Shown: one piece after another, positions 34,156-44,148 of the stretch
Numbering within the stretch: position 1 is the first letter of the stretch
Layout of the letters: the number at the start of each line of letters is the position of its first letter
NCBI GenBank assembly: GCA_001314655.1
Contig: LJSF01000017.1
Coordinates: 29,662 to 93,661 of the forward strand
From: Rhodobacteraceae bacterium HLUCCA08
GTDB lineage: Bacteria; Pseudomonadota; Alphaproteobacteria; Rhodobacterales; Rhodobacteraceae
Length of the DNA stretch: 64,000 nucleotides
Direction of reading: 5' to 3'
Position numbers and translations under genes: made by a program
The notes under the pieces: model-generated
Told to the model about the DNA's origin: nothing
Databases searched by the model: none
The model's input: only the letters and a program-made list of their open reading frames with translations

Positions 34156-36471
34156 ATGAGCAGTCAACGCAGGGGCGTCCGCGGGCGCGTGTCGGTCACC
34201 ATCGGAACCCTGGTTCTGACCCTTGTCCTGACCCTTGCGGCGCTGGTCGCGCCGCAGCCTGCCCTGGCGCAAAGCTTCAGCTTCGGATCGGTCCGGGTCG
34301 AGGGCAACCAGCGGATCGAGACCGCGACGATCCTGTCCTACCTGGGGTTTTCGCAGGGCGAGACGGTCAGTGCCGGACAACTCAACGATGCCGGTCAGCG
34401 CATTCGCGACACCGGGCTGTTCGAAACCGTCGACATCCAGGTCCAGGGCGGCACCCTGGTGATCGCGGTCGCGGAATTCCCGACCATCAACCAGATCGGT
34501 TTCGAGGGCAACAACCGGCTGCGCGACGACGAACTGGCCGCCGTCATCCGGTCCGAGGAGCGGCGCGTCTATTCGCCCGCCCAGGCCGAGCGCGACGTCG
34601 CCGCGATCACCGCGGCCTATGCCGATTCGGGCCGGGTCAACGCCACCGTGGTGCCGCAGATCATCGAACGCACCGACAATCGCGTCGACCTGGTCTTCGA
34701 AGTCTTCGAGGGCGGCCTGACGGAGGTCGAACGGATCAGCTTCGTCGGCAACCGGTTCTTCACCGATCGCCGGCTGCGCGGTGTTCTGGAAACCAAGCAG
34801 GCCGGCCTGCTGCGCGCCGTGGTCCAGCGTGACACCTTCGTCGCCGACCGGATCGATTTCGACCGCCAGGTCCTGACCGATTTCTACCGGTCGCGCGGCT
34901 ATGTCGATTTCCAGGTGCAGAATGTCGACGTGTCGCTGACCCGCGAACGGGACGCCTATCTGATCACCTTCAACATCCAGGAAGGCCAGCAATTCCGCAT
35001 CGGCGCCGTGTCGGTCGTCAGCGAGATCGCCGAGATCGACGACCTGGTCTACCAGGACGTGCTGCGGCTGCGCCCCGGGGTGGTCTATTCACCGGTCCTG
35101 ATCGAAACCGATATCGCCCGGATCGAACGCCAGGCGCTGCGCGACGGGGTCGACTTCGTGCGGGTCGAACCGCGCGTCACGCGCAACGACCGCGACCTCA
35201 CGCTGGACATCGAATACGTGATCACCCGCGGCGAGCGGATCTTTGTCGAACGGATCGACATCGAGGGAAACAACACGACCCTGGACCGGGTGGTGCGCAA
35301 CCAGTTCGACGTGGTCGAGGGCGACCCGTTCAACCCGCGCCAGATCCGCCAGGCGGCCGAACGGATCCGGGCTTTGGGGTTCTTCACCAATGCCGATGTG
35401 AACGCGCGCGAAGGCTCGGCCCCCGACCAGGTGGTGATCGACGTCAATGTCGACGAGGGGCCGACCGGGTCGCTGTCCTTCGGTGGCAATTATTCGACCG
35501 ACGGGGGCTTTGCGCTTCTGATCGGGTTCAGCCAGCGCAACTTCCTGGGCCGGGGCCAGGCGCTCAATTTCGATCTGTCGACCTCGGCGGACAACACGCT
35601 GTTCTCGTTCGATTTCCGTGAACCGCAATTCCTTGGCCGCGACGTGTCTTTCGGCCTGGCGGCGGATTATCGCACGACCGATAACGACAATGCGCGTTAC
35701 GATACCGAAACCGTCCGGTTCCAGCCGACCCTGGGCTTTCCGGTCTCCGAGAACGGGCGCCTGGCGGTCTATTACGAATACGACTGGACCGATATCACCG
35801 ATGCCGGCGCCGGCGTGTCGCAATATATCGCCGACGACGCGGCCCTGGGCGGGATCGGCACCAATGCGATCGGCTATACCTACAGCTACGACACGCGCCG
35901 CTCGGGACTGAACCCGACGGCCGGTGTGCTGGTCCGGTTCGGCCAGGAATTCGGCGTCGGCGATGCCAGTTTCATCAAGACGTCCGCCACCCTGACCGGC
36001 CAGACCCTGGCCTTCAACGAAGAGGTGACGTTGCGCGCCACCCTGGAAGGCGGCGCGCTGGTCTATGATGACGGCCAAAGCCGGATCACCGATCGCTATT
36101 TCCTGGGCAGCCGGATCATGCGCGGGTTCGAACCCGGCGGGATCGGGCCGCGGGATTCGGTGACCGACGACGCGCTTGGCGGCAATCTTTATGCGGTGGC
36201 CCGGCTCGAGGCCGAATTTCCGCTGCCGCTGCCCGAGGAATACGGGCTGTCGGCGGGGGTCTTCATCGATTACGGCTCGCTCTGGGACACCGGGCTGTCG
36301 GGCGGTGTGCCGATCCTGTATGACGATTTCACGCCGCGGGCGGTGGCCGGGTTCTCGATCTTCTGGACCACGCCGATCGGTCCGCTGCGCTTCAACTTCA
36401 CCGAACCGCTGATGTCCGAGGAATTCGACCGGCCGAAATCCTTCGACGTGACGATCTCGACCACCTTCTGA
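34156..36471 (+). CDS. bamA: Outer membrane protein assembly factor BamA
   Basis: The 771-residue Omp85 protein has a signal peptide (about 1-38, cleaved after ALA), five POTRA domains (about 40-435) and a C-terminal 16-strand barrel. The conserved loop-6 motif appears as IMRGFEPGGIGPRD, and the last residue is Phe, preceded by SFDVTISTT, the usual beta-signal. It inserts outer-membrane proteins. The skp gene starts on its stop codon. Confidence 0.97.
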   Translation: MSSQRRGVRGRVSVTIGTLVLTLVLTLAALVAPQPALAQSFSFGSVRVEGNQRIETATILSYLGFSQGETVSAGQLNDAGQRIRDTGLFETVDIQVQGGTLVIAVAEFPTINQIGFEGNNRLRDDELAAVIRSEERRVYSPAQAERDVAAITAAYADSGRVNATVVPQIIERTDNRVDLVFEVFEGGLTEVERISFVGNRFFTDRRLRGVLETKQAGLLRAVVQRDTFVADRIDFDRQVLTDFYRSRGYVDFQVQNVDVSLTRERDAYLITFNIQEGQQFRIGAVSVVSEIAEIDDLVYQDVLRLRPGVVYSPVLIETDIARIERQALRDGVDFVRVEPRVTRNDRDLTLDIEYVITRGERIFVERIDIEGNNTTLDRVVRNQFDVVEGDPFNPRQIRQAAERIRALGFFTNADVNAREGSAPDQVVIDVNVDEGPTGSLSFGGNYSTDGGFALLIGFSQRNFLGRGQALNFDLSTSADNTLFSFDFREPQFLGRDVSFGLAADYRTTDNDNARYDTETVRFQPTLGFPVSENGRLAVYYEYDWTDITDAGAGVSQYIADDAALGGIGTNAIGYTYSYDTRRSGLNPTAGVLVRFGQEFGVGDASFIKTSATLTGQTLAFNEEVTLRATLEGGALVYDDGQSRITDRYFLGSRIMRGFEPGGIGPRDSVTDDALGGNLYAVARLEAEFPLPLPEEYGLSAGVFIDYGSLWDTGLSGGVPILYDDFTPRAVAGFSIFWTTPIGPLRFNFTEPLMSEEFDRPKSFDVTISTTF

Positions 36472-37133
36472 TGCCGCGCCGGCTGCAGCTTGCGACCCTT
36501 GCCCTGGCCTGGGCCTTGGCAACCGGGTCCGGCGCGCAGGATGTCGAGGTTCTGGGCCCCCAGGGGCAACAGGATACCTTCCCGCTTGACGACGACACGC
36601 CGCCGACCATCGTGCTGCAATCGCAGATCCTCACGGTGGATATCGAACGGCTGTTCGCCCAGTCGGAATTCGGAGAGCGCCTGGCAAGCGAATTGCGCAC
36701 CGAGCAAGAGGCGCTGTCCGACGAAAACCGCCGCCTGGCCGACGCCCTGCGCGCCGAAGAGCTGGACCTGGCCGAACGCCGGCCGGACATGGACCCGGCC
36801 GCCTTCCGGGCCGAAGCCGAGGCCTTCGACGAAAAGGCCGAAGCGATCCGTCAGGCCCAGGACGCCAAGGAACGGGCCCTGCAGCAAAGCCTGTCCCAGG
36901 GCCGCGAGGCGTTCTTCGAGGCGGCGCGCCCGGTGCTGGGGCAATTGATGCTGGACAGCGGCGCCAGCGTGATCATGGACCGGCGGTCGGTTCTGGTCTC
37001 GCTCGGGGCGATCGACGTGACCGACGCCGCCATCGGCCGGATCGACGCGGCGATCGGCGACGGACTGGATACGACACCCGGCGACCCGCCCATGGTGGAC
37101 CCGGACCCCGACCGGCCCGGGGCCGACCCCTGA
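36471..37133 (+). CDS. skp: OmpH/Skp-family periplasmic chaperone
   Basis: The 220-residue protein has a signal peptide (about residues 1-22), a short linker and the OmpH domain: ILTVDIERLFAQSEFGERLASEL, a long charged coiled-coil region (about 75-150), and VLGQLMLDSGASVIMDRRSVLVS. Skp trimers carry unfolded outer-membrane proteins to BamA. The C-terminal tail (about 195-220) is acidic and proline-rich. It overlaps the bamA stop by one base. Confidence 0.9.
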   Translation: MPRRLQLATLALAWALATGSGAQDVEVLGPQGQQDTFPLDDDTPPTIVLQSQILTVDIERLFAQSEFGERLASELRTEQEALSDENRRLADALRAEELDLAERRPDMDPAAFRAEAEAFDEKAEAIRQAQDAKERALQQSLSQGREAFFEAARPVLGQLMLDSGASVIMDRRSVLVSLGAIDVTDAAIGRIDAAIGDGLDTTPGDPPMVDPDPDRPGADP

Positions 37134-37191
37134 GCGGCTTGCCTGCGCCGGGGCGGATTGCTAGTCAGGCGCGATCTTATCGGAGACCTCT

Positions 37192-37662
37192 ATGACCGAC
37201 ACCCAAGCGCCCGTGACCGACGCCGACATCCAGCTGATCCAGGCGATCCTGCCGCATCGCTATCCGTTCCTGCTGGTCGACCGGGTCCGCGAGATCGAGG
37301 GCACCGCCCGTGCCGTCGGGTTCAAGAACGTCACCATGAACGAGCCGCATTTCCAGGGTCATTTCCCGGGCACGCCGATCATGCCGGGCGTGACCATCGT
37401 CGAGGCCATGGCCCAGACCGCCGCGGTGATGATCGGCGTCAACCTGGACCTGACCGACAAGGAGCTGCTGATCTATTTCATGGGGATCGACGGCTGCAGG
37501 TTCCGTCGCAAGGTGATCCCCGGCGATGTGCTGCGGATGGAACTGGAGACCCTGCGCGGCCGGATCGGCGGCAAGGTCTGGAAATTCCGCGGCCGCGCCA
37601 CGGTCGAGGGCGAACTGGCCGCCGAGGCCGAATTCTCGGCGATGATGGACCTGCAGGGCTAG
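37192..37662 (+). CDS. fabZ: 3-Hydroxyacyl-ACP dehydratase FabZ
   Basis: The 156-residue hotdog-fold dehydratase has His57 in [12 protein letters not shown] and Glu71 in [10 protein letters not shown] as its catalytic pair, plus the start [12 protein letters not shown]. It feeds fatty acid elongation and competes with LpxA for hydroxyacyl-ACP, which is why it sits next to lpxA. lpxD, which often lies just before fabZ, is missing here. Confidence 0.96.
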   Translation: MTDTQAPVTDADIQLIQAILPHRYPFLLVDRVREIEGTARAVGFKNVTMNEPHFQGHFPGTPIMPGVTIVEAMAQTAAVMIGVNLDLTDKELLIYFMGIDGCRFRRKVIPGDVLRMELETLRGRIGGKVWKFRGRATVEGELAAEAEFSAMMDLQG

Positions 37663-37666
37663 GCGC

Positions 37667-38446
37667 ATGATCCATCCCAGCGCGATCATCGAGGACGGGG
37701 CGCAGATCGGCGACGGCTGTTCGATCGGCCCGTTCTGCCTGGTCGGCCCGCAGGTGGTGCTGGGTGACGGCGTGACGCTGAACTCTCATGTCGTCGTCAC
37801 CGGCGACACCCATATCGGCGCCGGCACCACGGTGTTCGCCTTCAGCGTGCTGGGCGAGGTGCCGCAGGACCTCAAATATGGCGGTGAAAGGACCCGGCTG
37901 CGGATCGGCGCCCGCAACCGGATCCGCGAACATGTGACCATGAACCTCGGCACCGCCGGCGGCGGCGGGGAAACCCGCGTCGGCGATGACGGGCTGTTCA
38001 TGGCCGGCTGTCACATCGCCCATGATTGCCGGGTCGGCAACAACGTGATCGTGGTCAACCAATCGGCCCTGGCCGGCCATGTCGTGGTCGAGGATGACGT
38101 GATCATCGGCGGGCTCTGCGGCATTCATCAATGGGTCCGGATCGGCCGCGGCGCGATCATCGGGGCGCTGTCGATGGTGACCAAGGATGTGGTGCCGCAC
38201 GGCCTGGTCCAGGGGCCGCGCGGAGTGCTGGACGGGCTGAACCTGGTCGGGCTCAAGCGCAAGGGCGTGAGCCGCGAGGACATCACCGCCTTGCGCGCGG
38301 CGTTTCAGGCGCTCAAGGACGGGGACGGCGCCTTCGCCGATCGCGCCCGGCGCCTGAAGGACGAAACCGCCAGTCCCTATGTCAGCGAGATGGCGGATTT
38401 CATCCTTGGCGATACCGATCGCAACTTTCTGACACCGGGGGGCTGA
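37667..38446 (+). CDS. lpxA: UDP-N-acetylglucosamine O-acyltransferase
   Basis: The 259-residue left-handed beta-helix enzyme carries out the first step of lipid A synthesis. The catalytic histidine is His119 in AGCHIAHDCRVGNNV; LKYGGERTRLRIG and GIHQWVRIGRGAIIGALSMVTKDV are further family blocks. It begins four bases after fabZ and overlaps lpxI by one base. Confidence 0.97.
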   Translation: MIHPSAIIEDGAQIGDGCSIGPFCLVGPQVVLGDGVTLNSHVVVTGDTHIGAGTTVFAFSVLGEVPQDLKYGGERTRLRIGARNRIREHVTMNLGTAGGGGETRVGDDGLFMAGCHIAHDCRVGNNVIVVNQSALAGHVVVEDDVIIGGLCGIHQWVRIGRGAIIGALSMVTKDVVPHGLVQGPRGVLDGLNLVGLKRKGVSREDITALRAAFQALKDGDGAFADRARRLKDETASPYVSEMADFILGDTDRNFLTPGG

Positions 38447-39345
38447 TGCTGGCGCTGATTGCGGGGCAGGGCGGGCTGCCGCCCCATCTGGCCCGGGTGC
38501 TGATGGCCCGGGGCGAGGTGCCGGTGCTCTGCGAGCTGGAGCAGTTTCCCTCCGAGGTGACGGGCGATCTGCCCCGGATCGGGTTTCGGCTGGAAACCCT
38601 GGGCACCTTCCTGAAACAGCTGCACGCGCAGGGCGTGACCCGGGTCTGCCTGGCCGGGGCGATGCGCCGGGTGCCGGTGGACCCTGGCCTGATCGATGCG
38701 GCCACCGCGCCGCTGGTGCCGCGCCTGTCCGCGGCCCTGGCCAAGGGCGATGACGGGGCCCTGCGCGACATCATCGCGCTGTTCGAGGAGCGGGGCCTTG
38801 CGGTGATCGGCGCGGCCGAGATCGCTCCGGACCTGTTGCCGCCCGCGGGGGTGATGTGCGGCACGCCCGGCGTCGGGGTCGCGGAGGATATCGCCACAGC
38901 CCGCGCGGCACTCGAGCGCATGGGCCGGGCCGATCTGGGGCAGGCGGTTCTGGTGCGCGCCGGCCGGGTGCTGGCGACCGAGGATGACCGGGGCACCGAC
39001 GCGATGCTGGTCGACATGGCGCCACGGACGCCCGATAGGGGCGGCACCGACCTGTGGGACATGGTCGAGGATGCGGCCACCGCGGCGCTGGATTGGCTGA
39101 GCGGCCCGGCGCAGCCCGAACCGCCCGATTACCCGGCCGAGGGCGCGATCCTCTACAAGGGTCCGAAGCCGGGTCAGGAATTGCGCGCCGACATGCCGGT
39201 GATCGGTCCGGCCACGGCGATGAAGGCGGCCGAGGCCGGCCTTGCCGGGATCGTGATCGAAACCGGCGGGGTTATGCTGCTGGACACGCCGGCCGTGCAG
39301 CAGGTGCTGGACGGTCACGACATGTTCCTCTGGGTGCATCCATGA
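38446..39345 (+). CDS. lpxI: UDP-2,3-diacylglucosamine pyrophosphatase LpxI
   Basis: The 299-residue protein of the DUF1009/LpxI family makes lipid X from UDP-diacylglucosamine. It starts LALIAGQGGLPPHLA and has GRVLATEDDRGTDAML and VIGPATAMKAAEAGLAGIVIETGG in the C-terminal catalytic part. It replaces LpxH in many alphaproteobacteria. It is coupled on both sides, overlapping lpxA by one base and lpxB by four. Confidence 0.94.
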   Translation: MLALIAGQGGLPPHLARVLMARGEVPVLCELEQFPSEVTGDLPRIGFRLETLGTFLKQLHAQGVTRVCLAGAMRRVPVDPGLIDAATAPLVPRLSAALAKGDDGALRDIIALFEERGLAVIGAAEIAPDLLPPAGVMCGTPGVGVAEDIATARAALERMGRADLGQAVLVRAGRVLATEDDRGTDAMLVDMAPRTPDRGGTDLWDMVEDAATAALDWLSGPAQPEPPDYPAEGAILYKGPKPGQELRADMPVIGPATAMKAAEAGLAGIVIETGGVMLLDTPAVQQVLDGHDMFLWVHP

Positions 39346-40487
39346 AGGTGTTCCTGATCGCGGGCGAACCTTCCGGCGACCGGCTGGGCGCGGCGCTGAT
39401 GGCCGGGCTGCGGCAGCTGGCGCCCGGGGTCGCGTTTCGCGGCGTGGCCGGGCCGTTGATGCAGGGGCAGGGGATGCAGAGCCTGTTTCCGATGGAGGAG
39501 CTTTCGGTCATGGGCCTGGCCGAGATCCTGCCCCGGTATTTCGACCTCAAGCGCCGGATCCGGCAGACCGCCGAGGCGGTGCTGGCCGAAGACCCGGATG
39601 TGCTGATCACCATCGACAGCCCGGATTTCTGCCTGCGCGTCGCCCGGCTGGTCAAGGCGGCGTCGGATATCCGCGTGGTGCATTATGTGGCGCCCACGGT
39701 CTGGGCCTGGCGGCCGGGCCGGGCGGCAAAGATGGCGCGCCACGTGGACCAGGTCCTGGCGCTGTTCCCGTTCGAGCCGCCCTATATGGAAGCGGCCGGC
39801 ATGGATTGCGATTTCGTCGGCCACCCGGTCGCCGCCGACCCGCCCGTCACCCCGGCCGAGATCGCGGGGTTCCGCGCCGCCCATGGCCTGGATCCCGACC
39901 GGCGGCTTCTGGTCGTGCTGCCCGGCTCGCGCCGGTCCGAGATCGAACGGCTGGGCGCGACCTTCGCCGCCGCCATCGCTGCGGCCGATCTGGGGGCGCC
40001 GCTGGTGGTCATCCCCACCCTGCCGCATCTGACCCGAAGCGTGCAGGAACGGCTCCGCCTCGACCCTGCGCCGGTCATCGTCGATGGCGCCGGTCTGGGG
40101 GCCGAAGCGGCCGCCCGCGAACGTCTGGTCGCCATGGCGAGCGCCGATCTGGCGTTGGCGGCCAGCGGCACCGTGTCGCTGGAACTGGCGCGGGCCGATA
40201 CGCCGATGGTCATCGCCTATGACATGGCCTGGCTCAGCCGGGCGATCATCGGCCGGATGCTGCGCACCGACACGGTGACGCTGGTCAACCTGGTTTCGGA
40301 CAGCCGCAGCGTTCCCGAATTCATCGGCACTTCCTGCCGGCCCGACAGAATCGCCCGGGCGCTGGAGGCCGTCGCCGCCGATCCCGCCGCCCAGCGCGCG
40401 GCGCTGGCGCTGACCATGCAGCGGCTGGGCGAGGGGGCCGATCCGCCGGGCCTGCGCGCGGCGCGGGCGGTGCTGGAGCGGCTCTGA
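39342..40487 (+). CDS. lpxB: Lipid-A-disaccharide synthase
   Basis: The 381-residue GT-B glycosyltransferase joins lipid X with UDP-diacylglucosamine. It begins KVFLIAGEPSGDRLGAALM and has SPDFCLRVAR, YVAPTVWAWRPGRAAKM, LLVVLPGSRRSEIERL and ASGTVSLELARADTPMVIAY. It is the last gene of the operon and converges on the cation exchanger gene with only ten bases between the stops. Confidence 0.96.
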   Translation: MKVFLIAGEPSGDRLGAALMAGLRQLAPGVAFRGVAGPLMQGQGMQSLFPMEELSVMGLAEILPRYFDLKRRIRQTAEAVLAEDPDVLITIDSPDFCLRVARLVKAASDIRVVHYVAPTVWAWRPGRAAKMARHVDQVLALFPFEPPYMEAAGMDCDFVGHPVAADPPVTPAEIAGFRAAHGLDPDRRLLVVLPGSRRSEIERLGATFAAAIAAADLGAPLVVIPTLPHLTRSVQERLRLDPAPVIVDGAGLGAEAAARERLVAMASADLALAASGTVSLELARADTPMVIAYDMAWLSRAIIGRMLRTDTVTLVNLVSDSRSVPEFIGTSCRPDRIARALEAVAADPAAQRAALALTMQRLGEGADPPGLRAARAVLERL

Positions 40488-40497
40488 CCCGCGCGGC

Positions 40498-41418
40498 TCA
40501 GACCAGCGCCCAGAGATAGAGCGCATAGCCCGACAGGCACAGACCCGCCCCGGTCCGGCCCAGTCCGAAGCGGATCATCGCGGCCAGGGCCAGGCCGGAT
40601 GCCAGCAGCACGCCGATATCCAACGGGCCGAATCCCGGCACCGCGCCCAGCGGCCGGACGATCAGGGTGATCCCGAGGATCCCGAGAATGTTGAAGACGT
40701 TGGAGCCGAGCACATTGGCGATCGCCAGTTCGGCCCGGCCGCGCAGGGCGGCGGTGACGCTGGTGGCAAGCTCGGGCAGGGAGGTGCCGACGGCGACCAG
40801 GGTCAGCCCGATGACGGCCTCGCTCAGCCCCGCGACCCGGGCCAGGTCGACGGCGCCGGTGACCAGTGCCCGCGCCCCCGCCAGGGTCAGCGCCAGGCCC
40901 GCCAGGGTGATCCAGAGCGCGCGCAGCGAGGACGGGGCCTCCTGAGCTGCCGCGTCCCCGGTCCCGGCGGCGGCGCTGCGGCGAAAGGCCGGACGCAGGT
41001 AAAGCGCCAAGGCCAGCACCAGCACGACCCCGGCCCCCCGGGTCAACTGCCCCGCCACCAGGAGCGCGACCAGAGCAAGTGTCGCGCCGATGACCCAGGC
41101 CAGGTCGCGGCCCTGGTGGGGCTGCGTCGCCAGCGGGGCGATCAGCGCCGCGAGGCCGAGGATCAGCAGGATATTGGCGATATTGCTGCCGATCACGTTG
41201 CCCAGCGCGATCTCGGGCGCCCCGGCCAGGGCGGCCTGCAGGCTGGTCGCCAGTTCCGGGGCCGAGGTGCCGAAGCCCAGCACCACCGCCCCGACCACGG
41301 CCGACGGCAGTCCGAACCGGGCCGACAACCCGATCGCGCCGGACACCAGCAGGTGCCCGCCGCCGATCAGCGCCAGAAGCCCGGCGCCGGTCAGCGCGAT
41401 GGAGGTGAGGATCATCAT
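40498..41418 (-). CDS. Calcium/sodium antiporter, CaCA family (YrbG-like)
   Basis: The 306-residue membrane protein has ten or so helices and two inverted alpha-repeats: GFGTSAPELATSLQAAL...GNVIGSNIANILLILGL in the first half and AVGTSLPELATSVTAALRG...ANVLGSNVFNILGILG in the second. These are the ion-binding signatures of CaCA exchangers. It would export calcium against sodium or protons. The start at 41418 (MMILTSIALTG) is the best fit; a TTG seven codons earlier is possible. Confidence 0.92.
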   Translation of the reverse strand: MMILTSIALTGAGLLALIGGGHLLVSGAIGLSARFGLPSAVVGAVVLGFGTSAPELATSLQAALAGAPEIALGNVIGSNIANILLILGLAALIAPLATQPHQGRDLAWVIGATLALVALLVAGQLTRGAGVVLVLALALYLRPAFRRSAAAGTGDAAAQEAPSSLRALWITLAGLALTLAGARALVTGAVDLARVAGLSEAVIGLTLVAVGTSLPELATSVTAALRGRAELAIANVLGSNVFNILGILGITLIVRPLGAVPGFGPLDIGVLLASGLALAAMIRFGLGRTGAGLCLSGYALYLWALV

Positions 41419-41515
41419 CGGGAAAACGTCCGGGGCCAAGATCGGTATCGGCGCGGCGGCGGCCCGGCCCGCGCGCCCGGATCAGATCGGGTGCCGGCGG
41501 GCCTTCGTCAAGGGC

Positions 41516-42628
41516 TCAGAACGGGCCGTCCTCGAGCACGCCATCGGCGCTCATCTGGGCATAAAGCAAGCCTTCGCGCAGGCCCCGGTCGGCGACCGAC
41601 AACCGGTCGGTGGGCCACAGCCGCATCAGCGCCTGCAGGATCGCCGAGCCGGACATGATCAGCGCCTGCCGGTCGCGCCCGATCCGCGGGTCGCTGCGCC
41701 GCCCCTCGGGGCCGAGCGACAGGTAATCGCGGATCACCGCGTCGATCTGGTCGGACGACATCCGCAGCCCGTCGACCTTGGTCCGGTCATAGCGGCGCAG
41801 GCCCAGGTGGCTGGCCGCGACCGTGGTCACGGTGCCCGAGGTGCCGACGATCTGGAACCCGGTCCGAGATTGCTCTGACGCCGAAGGGGCGAATTTCTCC
41901 AGGTTTTCCTCGAAGAACCAGCTCATCAGGGCAAAGCGGGCGGCATCGTCCTCGACATCGGCGAATTGGTCGCGCAGGGTCGCAACCCCCAGCGGCACGC
42001 TGATCCAGTCGACCACCCGGGCGGCCGGAAACGGCCCCGCATCCTGGCGGAACCCGGCATGCAGGCGCATGATCGCCCGGGGCCGGTCGCGGTTCGGCAC
42101 GCGGCTGAGATCGATCCAGACCAGTTCGGTCGAACCGCCGCCGATATCGACGACCAGCAATTGCTCGGTCTTGGTCGAGACCAGCGGCGCGCAGGAGATG
42201 ACGGCAAGCCGCGCCTCTTCCTCGGGTTCGATGATTTCCAGCCGCAGGCCGGTTTCGCGCCGGACCTGGGCGATGAACTTGCCCGCGTTCAGCGCCCGGC
42301 GGCAGGCCTCGGTCGCGACCAGCCGCATCCGCTTGACCTTGTGGCGTGCCAGTTTCTGCCGACAGACCCGCAAGGCGGCGATCGTGCGGCCCATCGCCGC
42401 CGCCGACAGCCGCCCCGACGCCTCCAGCCCCTGGCCCAGCTGGACGGATTTCGAAAAGGAATCGACCACGTGGAACTGGCTGCCCTTGGGTTGGGCAATC
42501 AGCATCCGACACGAATTCGTTCCCAGATCCAGCGCGGCATAAAGCGCGTTGGGGTCGGGTTTCAGTGGCGCGGGGCTCTCGACCGCCCGGGGGAGCGCGC
42601 CCGCAGCCTTGGGACGCTTGGGCGTCAT
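41516..42628 (-). CDS. Ppx/GppA phosphatase family protein
   Basis: The 370-residue ASKHA-fold protein has the two phosphate-binding blocks ALYAALDLGTNSCRMLIA (about residues 28-45) and LLVVDIGGGSTELVWID (about 150-166), plus VGTSGTVTTVAASHLGL and the C-terminal RGLREGLLYAQM. Such enzymes degrade polyphosphate or pppGpp; the shorter alphaproteobacterial form cannot be assigned to one of the two by eye. I chose the ATG at 42628 (MTPKRPKAAG). Confidence 0.9.
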   Translation of the reverse strand: MTPKRPKAAGALPRAVESPAPLKPDPNALYAALDLGTNSCRMLIAQPKGSQFHVVDSFSKSVQLGQGLEASGRLSAAAMGRTIAALRVCRQKLARHKVKRMRLVATEACRRALNAGKFIAQVRRETGLRLEIIEPEEEARLAVISCAPLVSTKTEQLLVVDIGGGSTELVWIDLSRVPNRDRPRAIMRLHAGFRQDAGPFPAARVVDWISVPLGVATLRDQFADVEDDAARFALMSWFFEENLEKFAPSASEQSRTGFQIVGTSGTVTTVAASHLGLRRYDRTKVDGLRMSSDQIDAVIRDYLSLGPEGRRSDPRIGRDRQALIMSGSAILQALMRLWPTDRLSVADRGLREGLLYAQMSADGVLEDGPF

Positions 42629-42877
42629 CTGCAACGCCCTCCGATACAAGTTGTCTTCAAGGTAGGCCCTGGCGCGGCCCCGTGCAAGCGCCGTGACGAC
42701 TTGTGGCAACGCGGCTCAACACCGACATGAAAAGAATGACCACGCCCCCCGGGTGCCGTTTCGGCGCGCTTCGCGCTAGGCAGGGGCCGCAAAACGCGGT
42801 GCAGATGTCGAAAACGGCACCTGCGGTGGGGCGGCTTGGCCCTAATGCTGGTCCCACGACCAAGAAAGGGGAATCGG

Positions 42878-43174
42878 ATGGCGGAGGTCACGGTGGTCTA
42901 TTGGCGCGATATCCCGGCCCAGGTGATCGTGGGGCGGGGCCGTCGCGCGGCCAAGTTGCCGCTGCCCGAGCGGTTCGAACAGGCGATCGACCGGGCGGCG
43001 ATGAAATCCGGCGCCGCCGGGACCGACGATTACCTGGCCGAATGGCGCAAGGCCGAGCCCTATACGGTCGACGGAGAGGATGCCGATGTCGCGGCGGCGG
43101 AAATCGCCCGGCTCGATGCGGACTACGACCAGGAGCGCCTCAAGGCGCTGATCGCGAATGACGGGCGGGCCTGA
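42878..43174 (+). CDS. Small virulence-factor-domain protein of the folate cluster
   Basis: The 98-residue protein begins AEVTVVYWRDIPAQVIVGRGRRAAK and looks like the family named virulence factor in databases. The name is historical; the conserved partner genes in Rhodobacterales are one-carbon genes, as here. The MetF-like gene starts 37 bases after its stop, and a methyltransferase gene follows. A role as accessory factor of a folate- or cobalamin-dependent methyl transfer is inference from context. GAAAGGGGAA precedes the ATG at 42878. Confidence 0.7.
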   Translation: MAEVTVVYWRDIPAQVIVGRGRRAAKLPLPERFEQAIDRAAMKSGAAGTDDYLAEWRKAEPYTVDGEDADVAAAEIARLDADYDQERLKALIANDGRA

Positions 43175-43211
43175 GCCCCGGGCGGGCCTGGCCAGGATCA
43201 AGGAGACGCTG

Positions 43212-44132
43212 ATGTCGCTGTTGCCGTTCAGAAAGAAGCCGCAGACCGGGGGCACCCCCCCGACCGATCCGCGCATCGGCCGCTTCATCGAGGGGTTCTC
43301 GATCGAGGTGATGCCCCGCACCGCCGAGAAGGTCGAGGACTTCAAGGCGATCCTGCCCGCCGGCACCCGGGTCTACATCGCCCATATCGAGGGCACCCCG
43401 ATCGAGGACATGGTCGCCACCGCGCGCCGCCTGGCCGGCGACGGGTTCCAGGTCATGCCGCATTTCCCGGCCCGGATCATCCGCGACCGCGCCATGCTGG
43501 CCGACTGGATCGCCCGCTACCGCGGCGAGGCCGGGGTGAGTCAGGCGCTGCTGCTGGGCGGTGGCGTGGCCAGGCCGCAGGGCGATTACGACAATTCGAT
43601 GCAGTTGCTGGAAAGCGGTCTGTTCGCCGATTTCTCCCGGCTGCACGTGGCCGGCCATCCCGAGGGCAACCGCGATATCGACCCCGCGGGCGGCCGGGCC
43701 AATGTCGATGCCGCGCTGCGCTGGAAACAGGCGTTTTCGGACAGCACCGATGCGGAGATGGCGATCGTCACCCAGTTCGCTTTCGCCGCCGGCCCGATCA
43801 TCGACTGGGCCGACAGCCTGCGCGCGGCCGGCATCACCCTGCCGATCCATATCGGCATCGCCGGCCCGGCCAAGTTGCAGACGATGATCAAGTTCGCCAT
43901 GGCCTGCGGCGTCGGCCCCTCGATGAAGGTGCTGCAGAAGCGCGCCAAGGACGTCACCAAGCTGCTGCTGCCCTTCGAGCCGACCGAGGTCCTGACCGAC
44001 CTGGCGGCCCATGCCGCGACAGATCCCGATTTCAACGTCACCCATGTGCATTTCTTCCCGCTGGGCGGGATCAGGACCTGCGCCGACTGGGCGGCCACCC
44101 ATGGCGCGGCCCCCGCCGTCGCCCAAGCCTGA
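43212..44132 (+). CDS. Methylenetetrahydrofolate reductase-like protein
   Basis: The 306-residue TIM-barrel protein resembles MetF: IEVMPRTAEKVEDFKAIL at the start, then GFQVMPHFPARIIRD, LLLGGGVARPQGDY and IVTQFAFAAGPIIDWADSLRAAGI-LPIHIGIAGPA. It would reduce methylene-THF to methyl-THF and feed the next gene. It differs from E. coli MetF in length and local motifs, so the specificity is not certain. The ATG at 43212 has AAGGAG before it. Confidence 0.82.
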   Translation: MSLLPFRKKPQTGGTPPTDPRIGRFIEGFSIEVMPRTAEKVEDFKAILPAGTRVYIAHIEGTPIEDMVATARRLAGDGFQVMPHFPARIIRDRAMLADWIARYRGEAGVSQALLLGGGVARPQGDYDNSMQLLESGLFADFSRLHVAGHPEGNRDIDPAGGRANVDAALRWKQAFSDSTDAEMAIVTQFAFAAGPIIDWADSLRAAGITLPIHIGIAGPAKLQTMIKFAMACGVGPSMKVLQKRAKDVTKLLLPFEPTEVLTDLAAHAATDPDFNVTHVHFFPLGGIRTCADWAATHGAAPAVAQA

Positions 44133-44148
44133 CACCGAAGGACGCCCC